The notes beneath the pieces are model-generated. The model made no database searches, was not told the DNA's origin, and was given only the letters and a program-made list of their open reading frames with translations. A program made the position numbers and the translations under genes. A DNA stretch of 36,316 nucleotides from Terfezia claveryi (Eukaryota; Ascomycota; Pezizomycetes; Pezizales; Pezizaceae), in assembly GCA_015179025.1 (NCBI GenBank), contig WHUX01000370.1, positions 1-36,316 of the forward strand, given 5' to 3'. Position 1 is the first letter of the stretch. Each line of letters begins with the position of its first letter. Below, one piece after another: positions 9,640-20,430 of the stretch.

Positions 9640-11694
9640 AATGGCACCACACGAAAGCCACGAAAACAAAGGGGAAGGGTAAGGAGTCTTCCACTAAGCG
9701 AGCTGCAGTAAGAGTGACTCCGGGAGATCGAGGCAAACGTCCCGCAGCTTCTGAGAGGGCTGATCATGATACCAACCTCTTGACGTTCAATGACAGGACA
9801 CAAGGAATGGACAGCGCAAGTAGTCCAGTGGGTATTCACGTGTGTTCCAAGGTTGTTATATATATATATCTAACAAATTAAGCAAGTTATTAGAGTCCAT
9901 TATCGTTCAAGTCCACAATCAACTTTCCAAAGGTAGGAGCATAGAAAGTAGATCCTGGAGACTCATACTTACATGGTTGTTTTGCACAGCAAACTCGGCT
10001 GCAAACCCTCGCTGGGTCTGCCAAGTCCACTGGGGATCCAGCAAAAGGATCAGCTACAACCTGTAATTCCAGCTCCACAAATTTTAGGGCACCGAATGTA
10101 AGCTAATCTTTCAAAGAAAATATTAAGGATATTTGATTTCTACTTATATTATATCGTAGCGGCATGTAGAAGCCTCTTCTCCGTCCATGCGGGTATTGGC
10201 AAACTCTGTGTCTGGGTCAGGACCCTCACCAATACCACTAGGTGCACAAAGACGATTATCACCCCCACCAGAGCTACGATCTTCACCCTCACTACTTGGG
10301 GCACTACTTGGGTCCCCACCTCTGCCACTGGATACACAGGATGCTACCAGGGTGGTGGTGAACATGGGGGATAATAATCCCAACAGGTCCAAGAAGCAAC
10401 TGCCAGGGAAAAGGAACGGCGAAATAGGAGCTTCACACAGTTTGAAGGGGTAACAAAAGCAGTTGTCAGTAATGCTGCAAACCGCATGGAGAGGATCACA
10501 TTATTTGAGAAGCCATTGCCAGATGCTGAGGGTACGGAATGTATCTTGGTAAGGATATGGAAGGAAGCTGAGGTAGAATGCGGAGTTGATGAAGAGCATA
10601 CGAGTAAAATTGATACCTATGTTAGTAAAAGCCAAAGTATCTACTTCGAGATGCTGACAATGATTAATTAGTTATGGAGTATCCAATCTCATACAAGATC
10701 CCATCTGGTGTATGAAGCAAAGCAATACATAGCCAAACTATATGAGTTTGATTAAAACTGCAGTCCAGACTACGTTCGCGAGTGAGTTAGTAAGTTGTTA
10801 GACAAGGATCATTTCATATGCAAGGAGGAAAAACGGAAGGTACGACAAATGACCCTAATTCTAACTGCGACTAGATGCTCATCAACCGGGAAATAATTGC
10901 AGGAGTGGGGTTATAGATTTCGCGCAAGTGAAGGCGTGCGGTTTATCTACATGAATTATTTCGACAGCCCAAAGAAACTCGGAAACCAGGATCGCACATT
11001 CATAAGCTGAATTACCGGTTCGTTCATGTGCCTGATATTTGCAACCCTCCAGCATGCCCTTCTCACTTATGAGAGTGGGGTGTTCAAAAATGGTGACAAT
11101 TTCAATTACACGAATTCAGCTAGTTGGTCTGGAATCCTCCATCCATAGTAGGAGAAGAACACTGACAGTGCCACAGTAGCTTTTGGTCGTATGTGAGAGC
11201 AATGGGGTGATTTTCCTACAACACTCGAGCAGAGTCTTCTCAAGGTAATACGTATCGGGATTGTGCGGTGATGCCAACAGCATGGAAAAGTGACACGATG
11301 GGAGCAACCCGAGTCATATAAGATGGAAAGGATTGAACTCGAGGAATATGCTGATAAACTGGCAGCAGACATAAAGGATGCGGAGGACATGTATCTCATG
11401 CCAGTTGGGTACTTCCCATAAGAACCCCCAACTGGGCCTGATATAGGTGGTCGTAACAAGAGGGTATCAAGCATAGGTGATGATGCGGACTTGGTTGAAG
11501 ACGATCAGGATCCACTGGAGTTAGCAAATGACAGTAATGCAGACAGGGATAGGGGAAATAGCTCTGAAGACGATGAGGGTAATGAGGATTCGGAGGAACG
11601 CGAAGATAATGGTGGATTGGAGAATGAGGGTGGAGAGGGTGAACCAGATGAAGACAGTGGAGAGATAACAGAGGATGAAGGGGATGAATTGTAG
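9640..11694 (+). pseudogene. Decayed gene resembling the basidiomycete DUF6532 family
   Basis: 9640-9830 encodes a basic stretch (TKATKTKGKGK). 10190-10360 is Pro/Ser-rich. From about 10390 a frame reads AREKERRNRSFTQFEGV, then ANRMERITLFEKPLPDAEG, KIDTYVSKSQS, then after stops KLLDKDHFICK, ASEGVRFIYMNYFDSP and ATLQHALLTYESGVF. The order helical N-part, then 'LL-D-FI-KD', then 'R..GV...YF', then 'A...AL..W..G' matches my memory of DUF6532 proteins of Agaricomycetes; no search was possible. The C-terminus (11491-11694) is strongly acidic and ends at a TAG. At least eight in-frame stops and a frameshift near 10440 break it. A possible intron is 10098-10159 (GTAAGC to TAG). The family's function is unknown. 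Confidence 0.5.
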
Positions 11695-13070
11695 GGCGCT
11701 GAGAAGGTGAGGTCGGAATATTTGTTTTGTTGCCGGTTATAAGTGGTAAGGGATTGGGGATTATGTCAATGTATGGAGTAGGATCTAAATAGTCTGGTTA
11801 GTAGGGATTTAATGTAGGAAGGAAATGAGAGAATAATAGAATGAAATGGTTTATCAGAGGCCAAGCCAGTACGTAGTGAGTGCAAAAAGGGGTTCGGGAG
11901 TCTCTGGTATGTATGAATTAGAAAATGTTGAGGCAGCGTATGGAAGAGAACGGGCAGGGGTCTATCAGAAGGCATCGGCAGCAATCAGGGGCCTGGTGAT
12001 GGACATGGAGATGTAGGCATCATAGCGAAATTGTATGTGAGGGGTAGCAAGGTGACAGGCCTCTCAAGGGATGCATCGTGACATTAAGTAGAGAGGTGAG
12101 TGCCGTGGCAAGAGTGCAGGACCGTCAGAGTCAGGAGGAGGACAATTTGGGGCTATCGTCAGCGGGCAGCCTGTGAAGAGCCGGCGTCGGAGAGCCAGAG
12201 GAACAAAGGAGCGCGCCAGTAACTGGCAGTTTATCATTTGTGGCACCGGAGGCATCAGACGCCATAAAGGCAAACTAGATTCCTTTCTGATGTACTTCCA
12301 GTGCCTTTTTGTAGTGTTCGGAACCCACAGCTATTCGATTTCTTATAGTACTCCTTATCCCAGTGAAGTTTCGAGCCACAATAACTAGAGCATCCTTCTC
12401 ATTGTGGCTAGCCGAGGCCCAACTTCAGATTGATTGTTGCGTACAATAGTCCTTCACAGTATTGCGCCACGATGTGTAATTGGCATCTTAGGAGTCCTAC
12501 CTTAAGTTAGTCTTTGCATTCTGAAGTAAGTTTTTCGAAGTAACTATTCTTACTGAGTTATCCTTGAGTATGTGTTGTATTAGCCTACGTGCATCGGGTG
12601 AGAGTTAGAGATTACTATATAGGGAAATAAGTTCTCGTTGGTGTTTGCGGTCAACACAAAGGTGGCTGTGATAGCTGAAGTAGTCTCGTTAAGCTGAAGT
12701 AGATACTAACTACATAGGAATGATAGGACTACAAGACGGGGTCCACTGGATCTCTTATACTACATTTCTGATAGCTACATTAGAGAATATGACCATTAGT
12801 GGTCAAACTTCAAAACATAAAGAAATGCAAGTAGGCTACTAAAGCCGCGATATATTTATCTGGTATACGAGCAGCTGATATGAAAATTTGGCTCATGGTG
12901 AACATTAGTGAAGGAATATGCAGATAGAGTAGGGAAGGAGAACTTTAAGTTGCCTGCCTCTAGTAGTGAGAATAATACTAAAATAGTCCAACTAGACTAT
13001 AAAATAGTGCTTGAACTTGGATTTCGGCAACCGATGAATTTTTGCAGCCACTCAAAAGTTTTTACCTAAA
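11695..13070. other. No recognisable gene
   Basis: About 1.4 kb without a supported ORF. Short open frames on both strands (for example 11766-11984 minus and 12173-12388 plus) show no family features. The GCTGAAGTAG string repeats near 12675-12705. Nothing else is seen. Confidence 0.35.
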
Positions 13071-13165
13071 GTCTCGAGACTGTCTCGAGACTTTTACCAT
13101 ACAGTCTCGAGACGTCTCGAGACTTTGGCCGAATTGTCTCAAGACATCTCGTCTCATAAGTCTCA
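13071..13165. repeat. Cluster of GTCTCGAGAC palindromes
   Basis: The 10-bp perfect palindrome GTCTCGAGAC occurs four times (13071-13080, 13082-13091, 13104-13113, 13114-13123). A one-mismatch copy follows at 13136-13145, then degenerate GTCTCAT repeats to 13165. It sits where the Ty3 gag on the minus strand loses similarity, just before its expected zinc knuckle. Confidence 0.85.
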
Positions 13166-13184
13166 TCTCATACCTAGGCCTAAT

Positions 13185-14157
13185 TCCAATAGTGTTTCCT
13201 CTCTTCTTGAGTTAGGCATAGTCTGCCTACAGTTAAGTCAATAGGGACCAGTTCACCTGCTATGAGAGAAGGGTAAGCTGGCTTGTTTGGGGGGGTTATG
13301 GGGGCTTGTGGCTGTGAGTAAAGTGCTAAGAAGGTCGATTATAGAGGTACTATTGTAGAGGAGGCCTTAAGGCTACTTCTGAACCTGGCCATCTTTTACT
13401 CTAATCAGCCAGCCTGATTAATGAATTCTTTAAGGGTAGGAATATCTAGAAAATTGATGAGTGCCTGTCTAAGTTCCACACTTAAGCCTTCCTGGAATTA
13501 GTCCAGTTTGATCTTGTCACTCCAGTCGACTTCTGCAGCCAGCCTAGAGAATTTGGCTATATAGGTAGCCAGGTTGGTATTTCTTTGTCAGAGGGCCCAG
13601 AGGGTTCAAGTGGCCATTCCTTTTATATCCAGATCTCCGAACACTCAGTTGAGGATCATAAATAGGGTAGAGATATCTGCTAGTTTGATACTTATTTCTA
13701 ATATATAGGGCTAGACTTGGTCTAAAGCCTTCCCCTCTAGCAGGCTGTAAATGTATGCGAGTTTGTGCTAGGTGGTTGGAAACTTAGTGGCGTCTTCATT
13801 GAGCTTAATATTGATAGAGTTTTTCCAGACTTTGAAGTAGGCCCGTTCACTATTAAATTTAGGTAAAGTGGGAAGGTCTTGGGTTTTGGTGGGCATGGGC
13901 CCGAGGGTTATATGTGCCTTTGCAGTTGCAGTAGCAAGGGCATGATTGAGATTGCAAATAGTTACTCAGTCATCTATAAGGTTCTCTTGAAAAAAGAGGA
14001 TTTTATCTTTGGCTTCTTTTAGCCTTTATTCAATGTTCTGGAGTTCTGCTCTTTGTTTCTTGCCAATCTTATAGGTCACAGTAAAGATATTGATGGCCAT
14101 TCAGTGGTATTCCAATAGCTGTGATAGGTCTGAAGGTATTGGGGTTTCTCTCCATGC
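13185..14157 (-). pseudogene. gag: Ty3/gypsy gag fragment (family A), no frameshift but about 12 stops
   Basis: One minus-strand frame of about 320 codons carries a retrotransposon gag. A helical N-part includes IGKKQRAELQNIE and KDKILFFQENL. A Pro-rich linker follows, then the capsid-type segment LPKFNSERAYFKVWKNS, HKLAYIYSLLEGKALDQV, NTNLATYIAKFSRLA and EGLSVELRQALI. It then reads toward the knuckle-leading VPIDLTVG..LTQEER and fades at the GTCTCGAGAC cluster. I found no indel, yet about 12 stops (TGA, TAG, TAA), each one transition away from a Trp, Gln or Arg codon. Pol is missing. Its 5' LTR lies to the right (14197-14483 plus 22116-22320), consistent with minus-strand orientation. Confidence 0.8.
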
Positions 14158-14196
14158 TTAGAACCTGTTAGTAGGTAACAGAGTTGGTTCAGATAT

Positions 14197-14483
14197 TGTA
14201 CCGGTTGGTCAGAGTAATCCAACATAGTATGATGGGGGCTCTAGGGAACAAGATGACCAAGGGGTATGCCAGGGCAAGGACAGGGCTAAAGTAAGACACA
14301 TGTAGGAATACTACATATATGACTAGGGGAAGGCTGAGACGAGGCAAAGGCAGAGGGTAAGAGGCAAGGACAAGAGACATACAGAAGCAGTTGCCATATG
14401 TGTTGGAGGGAGGCAGCTATGCTACCGAGCTGTGCACGAGACAAGGAGGTACATAAGGGAGGTACATAAGTACTGGAAGAGGC
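14197..14483 (-). mobile_element. Family A Ty3/gypsy 5' LTR, gag-proximal part
   Basis: This segment is homologous to 29540-29808 (opposite orientation) and 30070-30307 (same orientation). On the minus strand it ends ACCGGTACA before the gag leader. The LTR is interrupted at 14483 by the copia insertion and resumes at 22116. The two parts total about 490 bp. Confidence 0.7.
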
Positions 14484-15122
14484 TATTGAAAGGTTACTAT
14501 GAGCGGAGGTATCGTGGTAGTAATTACGGAGGTAGTAGCGGTGGACAGTAGTGCTATTTAGCAGAGAGTGCGAGCGAGCAGAAGTGCGAGAGAGCAGATG
14601 GTTGAACTATGTCGAGAGTAGACAGTCTATTGAGTCTAATCGAGAAGTGTATAGAACTAGATACAGGAGTAGGAAACTTGTATATAATGGTACGAGTTGA
14701 GGGTAAAGATCTAGTAAGAAAGTCTAAGTTACATAACCTAAGAATAGTATATCGTGCACATGTGAATGAAGAAATACATGGAGGTGTGCGACTGAGACAG
14801 TAATATGAGTCAACGAATATAACAGAAAGTCATAGAAGTGGTGATCGTTGAGTCATGACAACTGAGACAAGTAAGCAGTAACCTTAAGTAGTAAAGCAGC
14901 ATCATGCAACGATAATAGATACTAAGTTAGGAAAGTAAGTAAAGATAATAAGAACATATGAATGACATGTGAACACATGTGAAAGAAATAATACAGAAGT
15001 CCTTAATCGGGTAGCAAGTGTCCATATTGGGTATCAGCATGATGTGGAAGTAATTGTAAGAGAAAACGATGTATTGTATAGAAATACTTAACTATATCGA
15101 AAGGAAATGATTATTTTCAACA
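14484..15122 (-). repeat. Copia 3' LTR
   Basis: This 639-bp repeat differs from 21472-22110 at about 15 positions, 13 of them transitions, by manual comparison (about 2.3%). The ORF at 14609-14803 on the plus strand is antisense to the LTR and recurs in the other copy; I do not regard it as a gene. Confidence 0.92.
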
Positions 15123-15134
15123 CCCCTTCTTACT
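15123..15134 (-). promoter_or_regulatory. Copia polypurine tract
   Basis: On the minus strand AGTAAGAAGGGG directly precedes the TGTTGAAAAT start of the 3' LTR. This is the expected site and composition for priming plus-strand DNA synthesis. Confidence 0.85.
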
Positions 15135-15136
15135 TG

Positions 15137-17353
15137 TTATCCCATGATTAATCCTTTAAGATAGTAGAACTATGGACCAGGAAAGACCTTTGTGCATATG
15201 TCCACTAGATTGTGTTCACCAGGAATGTGCAAAAGCGTGATAGTGCCAGAGTTAACGAGTTCGCAGATGAAGTGGTAGGCAACATCAATATGCTTTGACT
15301 TATCGGAGATTCGAGGATTATGAGACAGGTCGATAGAGCCGTTATTGTCACAAGAGAGGGCAGAGGGAATATCTTTGATAGAGAGCTCACTTAGTGCGTT
15401 CTGAAGCCAAATTTGTTGTTTAGCAGTAGTAGAACCAGCAATTTATTCTGCTTCGGTAGTGGAGGTTGTCACGCATTTTTGTTTTTGTAATCTCCAGCAG
15501 ATAGTACAAGAGGCGAGCTTGAAGATATATCCTGAGGTCGACCGTCGAGTGTCACAACATCCAGCAAAGTCTGAATCAGTAAATCCTTCGAGTGAAAGAG
15601 GTTGTCCGAGTTTGTAGGTCAAGGCAAGATCACGAGTACCCTTAAGGTAGTGAAGGCCTTGTTTAACTGCTCCGAGGTGATCCTTTGATGGTTTGTGAGA
15701 GAATTGTGAGAGAAGAGTTTCAGAGTAAGCCAGGTCAGGACGTGTTCCAATAACTGCATACATGAGTGATCCAACAATTTGTTGATAGAGGGAGATGTCG
15801 GTAACCTCATCTTTATCTGTATATTGTCGAAGAGTATGGTTCGAATCAAGAGGAAGAGTGACAGAGTTGCAGTCCATCATACCGAAACGTTCGAGGATCT
15901 TATTGATGTAGGAGGATTGGGATAGTATGATACTGTGCTTAAAGTACTCAATTTGAATTCCTAGAAGCCAATGTAAGTTACCCATATCAGTTAACTTAAA
16001 CTCTCGTTTGAGTGACTGTTTGGTAGACTTCATAATGGCTGAGTCTTTATATCCGAATAAAGTAATGTCGTCGACATAAAGGGCGAGTATGATTGTGCCA
16101 GACTTATGGACGAAGACGCAGGGGTCAAAGGCACAAGCAGAGAAACCTATTGTTAGGAGGAAAGATGTTAATCATCCATACCACTAACGAGGAGACTGCT
16201 TTAATCCATAAATGGATCGGTTAAGTTTAGCACACATGCCGTCAATCCGGGTGCCATCCGGGAGTTGCATGTAGATAATTTCATTCAAAGAGCCGTAAAG
16301 GAAGGCTGCTTTGATATCCATTTGTTGAGGTTCCCATTGGAAGTGGGCAGATAAAGCAATAAGGAGGCGGAGAGAGTCGTATCGGACAACAGGAGAGAAG
16401 ATTTCATCAAAGTCTGTGCCGGGTTGTTGAGAGAAACCTTGAGCAACTAGACGAGCCTTGTACCGATCGATATTCCCATTAGCATCTCGCTTAATCTTAA
16501 ATACCCATTTGCTTCCAATAATATTCCTATCCTGTGGTGTTGAGACTACTTTCCAAACATCTTGATCCTTCATAGCTTCCAACTCATCGTTCATAGCCTT
16601 TCTCCATTTTTCTTCATCAGGTGAATTAACAGCCTGTTTAAAGGTTCGAGGTTCATCACCATGTTGTAAGACTAAAGCGATCAACAATTTATCTTATTCG
16701 TTATCCTCATCAAAGACTTCGGGTGGGTCTTCGATTAATCTAGAATGACCATCAAACTGTATCTTTGTACCGATTATGGGGACGATAGGAGCTTGTGCAG
16801 TTCCGAATTTGATTGGTTTAAAAACAGCTCGACCTGCCTTGGTAATGGTTGTAGGTCTAACTATTTTTCCACTAACGATTCAGGTGAAATTTCCATCGTT
16901 GGAATCATCGGGTAAAGATTGTGGAAGGTCTTGAGGAAGTGAAGTAAGTGGTGAGTATTTATCTCGGTACTAAGGTAGAGGAGGTAGGTGAACTTATGGA
17001 GTTGGTTTGGATATAGGTCCAGGAGTTAGTGGAGGAGGTGATGACGTTGCAGTTAATATTGGAGGAATAGGTAGTGAGGAAGTAGTTGTGTCCGATGATG
17101 TTTCAATCGGATGGGAAAGAGTCATACCAGGGAACTATGCTTTATGAACAAGTAGGTGTCCCTTGAAATACCATTCTTCTGCTTGTTTTGGATTTCGTAT
17201 ACACCATTGTTGCCAGAGATATTCATTTGGGAATTCTGAGCTAGTGTATGGGATTACTTTAAGTAGAGAAGTAGGAGGAGAAGCAGTATTCGTAGTTGGT
17301 GACCGTGATAGATTAGTCGAGTTAGATGTAGGTGGAGGTACCCCTTCTGGAGT
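15137..17353 (-). pseudogene. pol: Copia pol, linker, reverse transcriptase and RNase H part
   Basis: The frame resumes after the nested element with a Pro/Ser/Thr-rich linker. RT (from about 16690) shows SKWVFKIKRDANG, YKARLVAQGFSQQPGTDF, MDIKAAFLYGSL, YGLKQSPR and the catalytic YVDD (near 16065). A connection follows, with WLLGIQI and VGSLMYA. RNase H has FTDSDFAGC, TTSTTEAE, SCDNNGS and KHIDVAYHF. The frame is the same as that of integrase and ends at a TAA at 15137-15139, three bases before the purine tract. Stops occur at about five places (for example SPR-stop-WYG-stop). No frameshift is seen from integrase to the end. Confidence 0.9.
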
Positions 17354-17358
17354 TGTAC

Positions 17359-17999
17359 TGTAAAGTAAGGCGGCGTGCTTCATAACCAACTCTCTACTGC
17401 CGGGCGGCAGTACTAGAGTTTACTACAGCAAACTATAGGTGCACGGAACCTATAGCTTCTGTTTAAGTATATCTTGCTTACATATATTCTATTGTCGCTC
17501 TAGTTGTAAAAGGTAGGCCCGACCAGCCTATAACTTGTTATTGAAACATAGAGGGAGATGGCCCCAAACGGGCCCAGAATATAATAGCTCAATACTTTAT
17601 TATTGGTAGATATCTACTACTGTGTTTCTGTCTCTATCTCTGGCTTAAACTGACTTGAACGCTCCTCCAACTGAGGGGAATTCAGGGGACTATATACTGT
17701 CCATAGTGGGGCAGTGCTGGGGCAGTGCTGGGGCAGTGCGCCATCATCTGACCCATTACATGATTTGAAATCAACATGATAGAAACTACTAGAAACTACT
17801 AGGAAATAGAACTACAAGTATCGCATGACCCTTCCAATGGTCACGCTCATTACTATAATGAAATACATGAGTTACTATACCTTTATTATCATCTGCCGGC
17901 CGACGCTGGCGGCCTGATAATATCTTATTCCACTAGGTTAAAAGTTGGTATGTAACGGGAGTTACATTTCATTGGGAAATGGAATGTGACTTCCTTACA
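17359..17999 (+). repeat. Left LTR of the nested TRIM-like element
   Basis: It begins TGTAAAGTAAGG and ends GACTTCCTTACA. It contains a triplicated GGGGCAGTGCT-type unit near 17706-17740 and a doubled GAAACTACTA near 17780-17800, both also present in the right copy. Confidence 0.88.
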
Positions 18000-18507
18000 T
18001 GGCTCCCTCAAAAAAGAGAGTCCTACTCTTAAAAATTAAAGCTTTACCTTGTCACAAGTTGTTGTTTAAATATATGTTGTTATACTGATAAGATTTGTTG
18101 ATACCACACAATAATAAATAACTGTTTGGTCAGGCCTCCAACCTTTCCAACACAAGTTATTAAGTTTGTCGCACATTACCAAAAAATGTGGGACCTTACA
18201 ATTGAGTAACCAATTCAATTTTACTGACTTTGGTGAAGAGGAACCAAGTCTGACTTTGGTAAGGAAAAACCAAGTCTTTAAATATGTATCTAAATCTTTG
18301 AAGTATAAGTTGTATACTTAACAACTTCCTATTGACAAGTACTTTTTATTGTAACCTTTAGCTATTATAATAAACTCTTTGTCTCGAGTTTAGTTATAAC
18401 ACTTCATACTATTGTAATAGAGGTAGATACGTCTATTACTTTTCATAGAAGCTTGCTATTGTTACCACTTGAGACTTAAATAATAAAGTACTATGTCTAT
18501 TAAAAAA
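18000..18507 (+). other. Non-coding interior of the TRIM-like element, with primer-site candidate
   Basis: TGGCTCCCTC at 18000-18009 directly follows the left LTR and looks like a tRNA-3'-end primer site. The rest is A/T-rich, with no protein-like frame. The AAAAAA run before 18508 is a weak purine tract. Confidence 0.6.
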
Positions 18508-19147
18508 TGTAAAGTAAGGCGGCGTGCTTCATAACCAACTCTCTACTGCCGGGCGGCAGTACTAGAGTTTACTACAGCAAACTATAGGTGCACGGAACCT
18601 ATAGCTTCTGTTTAAGTATATCTTGCTTGCATATATTCTATTGTCGCTCTAGTTGTAAAAGGTAGGCCCGACCAGCCTATAACTTGTTATTGAAACATAG
18701 AGGGAGATGGGCCCAAACGGGCCTAGAATATAATAGCTCAATACTTTATTATTAGTAGATATCTACTACTGTGTTTCTGTCTCTATCTCTGGCTTAAACT
18801 GACTTGAACGCTCCTCCAACTGAGGGGAATTCAGGGGACTATATACTGTCCACAGTGGGGCAGTGCTGGGGCAGTGCTGGGGCAGTGCGCCATCATCTGA
18901 CCTATTACATGATTTGAAATCAACATGATAGAAACTACTAGAAACTACTAGGAAATAGAACTACAAGTATCGCATGACCCTTCAATGGTCACGCTTATTA
19001 CTATAATGAAATACATGAGTTACTATACCTTTATTATCATCTGCCGGCCGACGCTGGCGGCCTGATAATATCTTATTCCACTAGGTTAAAAGTTGGTATG
19101 TAACGGGAGTTACATTTCATTGGGAAATGGAATATGACTTCCTTACA
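18508..19147 (+). repeat. Right LTR of the nested TRIM-like element
   Basis: It matches 17359-17999 with about 8 substitutions and one single-base deletion (CTTCAATGG for CTTCCAATGG). It is followed by the TGTAC target copy. Confidence 0.88.
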
Positions 19148-19152
19148 TGTAC

Positions 19153-20430
19153 TCAGTCCTAAAATGACATCTTGTGCTCAAACTGTATAAGTATGCTTTC
19201 TAGAAGGTACATGGACCTTATAGATAGCTGTGCTATTAGTATAACCAATGAATATACCTTTCTCAGCCCGTGGTAGAAGTTTACTGCCTGCAGGTCATCG
19301 TTCCTCAGGTATGTGTATATAATATTCCTTGCCGAAGGGTTGAAGGTGAGAGATGGTAGGTTTATTGCCGTGAAAGACCTCGTAGGGAGTCGTCCTTTTG
19401 ACAGCACTATGAGGTGACCGATTTCGAAGATAGGTTGAAGTTGAGCATGCTTCAGCCCAGAATCTTTTGTCCATATTTGTCAACATAGCCCTCATCATGT
19501 TCTGTATTATTCGGTTGAAGCGTTCAGCTACACTATTAGATTCATGAGAGTAAGGGGGTGTTAGTTCATGCACGATGCTTTTTGACTTAAAGAACTGTTC
19601 GAGATCTTTGTTAACATACTCTCCACCATTATCAGTATGAAACCGTTTAACATGGTGTGATGTTTGCTTTTCAACCAAGGTAATAAAGTCTTGGATTGAT
19701 TTAGTTGAGTCGGATTTCTGTTTAAGGAAGTAGACCCAAGAAGCACGAGAGTAGTCATCAATAAGTGTGATGAAGTAGCTTGCTCCACCAAAAGAGGGTG
19801 TGGAGAGTTTACCACTAAGATCTGAGTGAATGAGTTCGAGAATATTGGAGGTACGAGATGTTGTAGACTTAGGGACAGAGTGAGTAGATTTGGCGAGTAT
19901 GCATGGCTCACAATGATAGTTATCAGGGGGTGTTGGGAGAATATTACCATCAGAGTAGTGTTCTTTATGCTTGAGGACAGTAATGGCTTGATGACCGAAT
20001 GACTGATGCCAGTGATCGATTGTTTTTCGAAAGGAGGAAACCAATGCCTTTTCATTTGACTCTATAATAAACGGGAGACTTCCAACAAATTCCACCATAA
20101 ATAACACAAATCATTGCCTTTCTTCGTAACATGAAACCCAGAGTCTATAGAAAAAGTGGAAAGACGAGATCGAACAGCATTCCAAAAAAACAGTGAGTGA
20201 CCAAGAGAAGGAACATATCGAACATTGACAAGACGAACAGTGGAAATAGAGCCGTTAGGGAGTAGATAGTTAAGAAGGACTGTCCCTTTTCCTTTGGCTT
20301 CGAGGAGATTATTGCCAGCTCTTCCACAGTTCCACTATCCTCTGAAAAGTTCTCGAAGTGTCCTATGTCGTTGGTCATGTGAGCACTGCACGCTGTATCG
20401 AATTTCCAGATGGTTTTTCGGGATGGGTTA
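19153..20430 (-). pseudogene. pol: Copia pol, protease and integrase part
   Basis: The protease active site DTACS (20385-20399) sits in IWKFDTACSAHMTND. The frame then shifts (a GTVLLNYLLPNG-type frame near 20270, VRYVPSLGHSLFFW near 20200). Integrase is open from 20107: a gag-pre-integrase HWHQSFGHQ, then the core with ELIHSDLSG, FHTDNGGEYVN and SHESNSVAERFNR, giving Asp, Asp and Glu of the D,D-35-E triad. The C-terminal part continues past a TGA (HIPEER) to DVILGLS and is cut by the nested element at 19148. About three frameshifts in the protease region and at least two stops make it non-functional. Confidence 0.88.

Larger units (their letters stand above)
17359..19147 (+). mobile_element. 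Nested non-autonomous LTR element (TRIM-like), inserted in copia pol
   Basis: Direct repeats of 641 bp (17359-17999) and 640 bp (18508-19147), TGTAAAGT...CCTTACA, enclose only 508 bp. The element is flanked by TGTAC (17354-17358 and 19148-19152). Deleting it with one TGTAC restores the copia frame between DVILGLS and TTPEG. The LTRs differ by about 8 substitutions and one 1-bp indel (about 1.3%). The interior has no ORF of note. Orientation is inferred from a TGG-starting primer-site candidate after the left LTR. It must depend on another element's proteins; the partner is not visible here. Confidence 0.88.

Noticed and set aside
14609..14803. 64-codon ORF, repeated almost identically at 21597-21791
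   Set aside because: Both lie antisense inside the copia LTRs. Conservation comes from LTR identity, not from a gene.
16184..17389. Separate genes suggested by several minus-strand ORFs in the copia region
   Set aside because: They share one frame with integrase, RT and RNase H and are pieces of a single pol split by stops.
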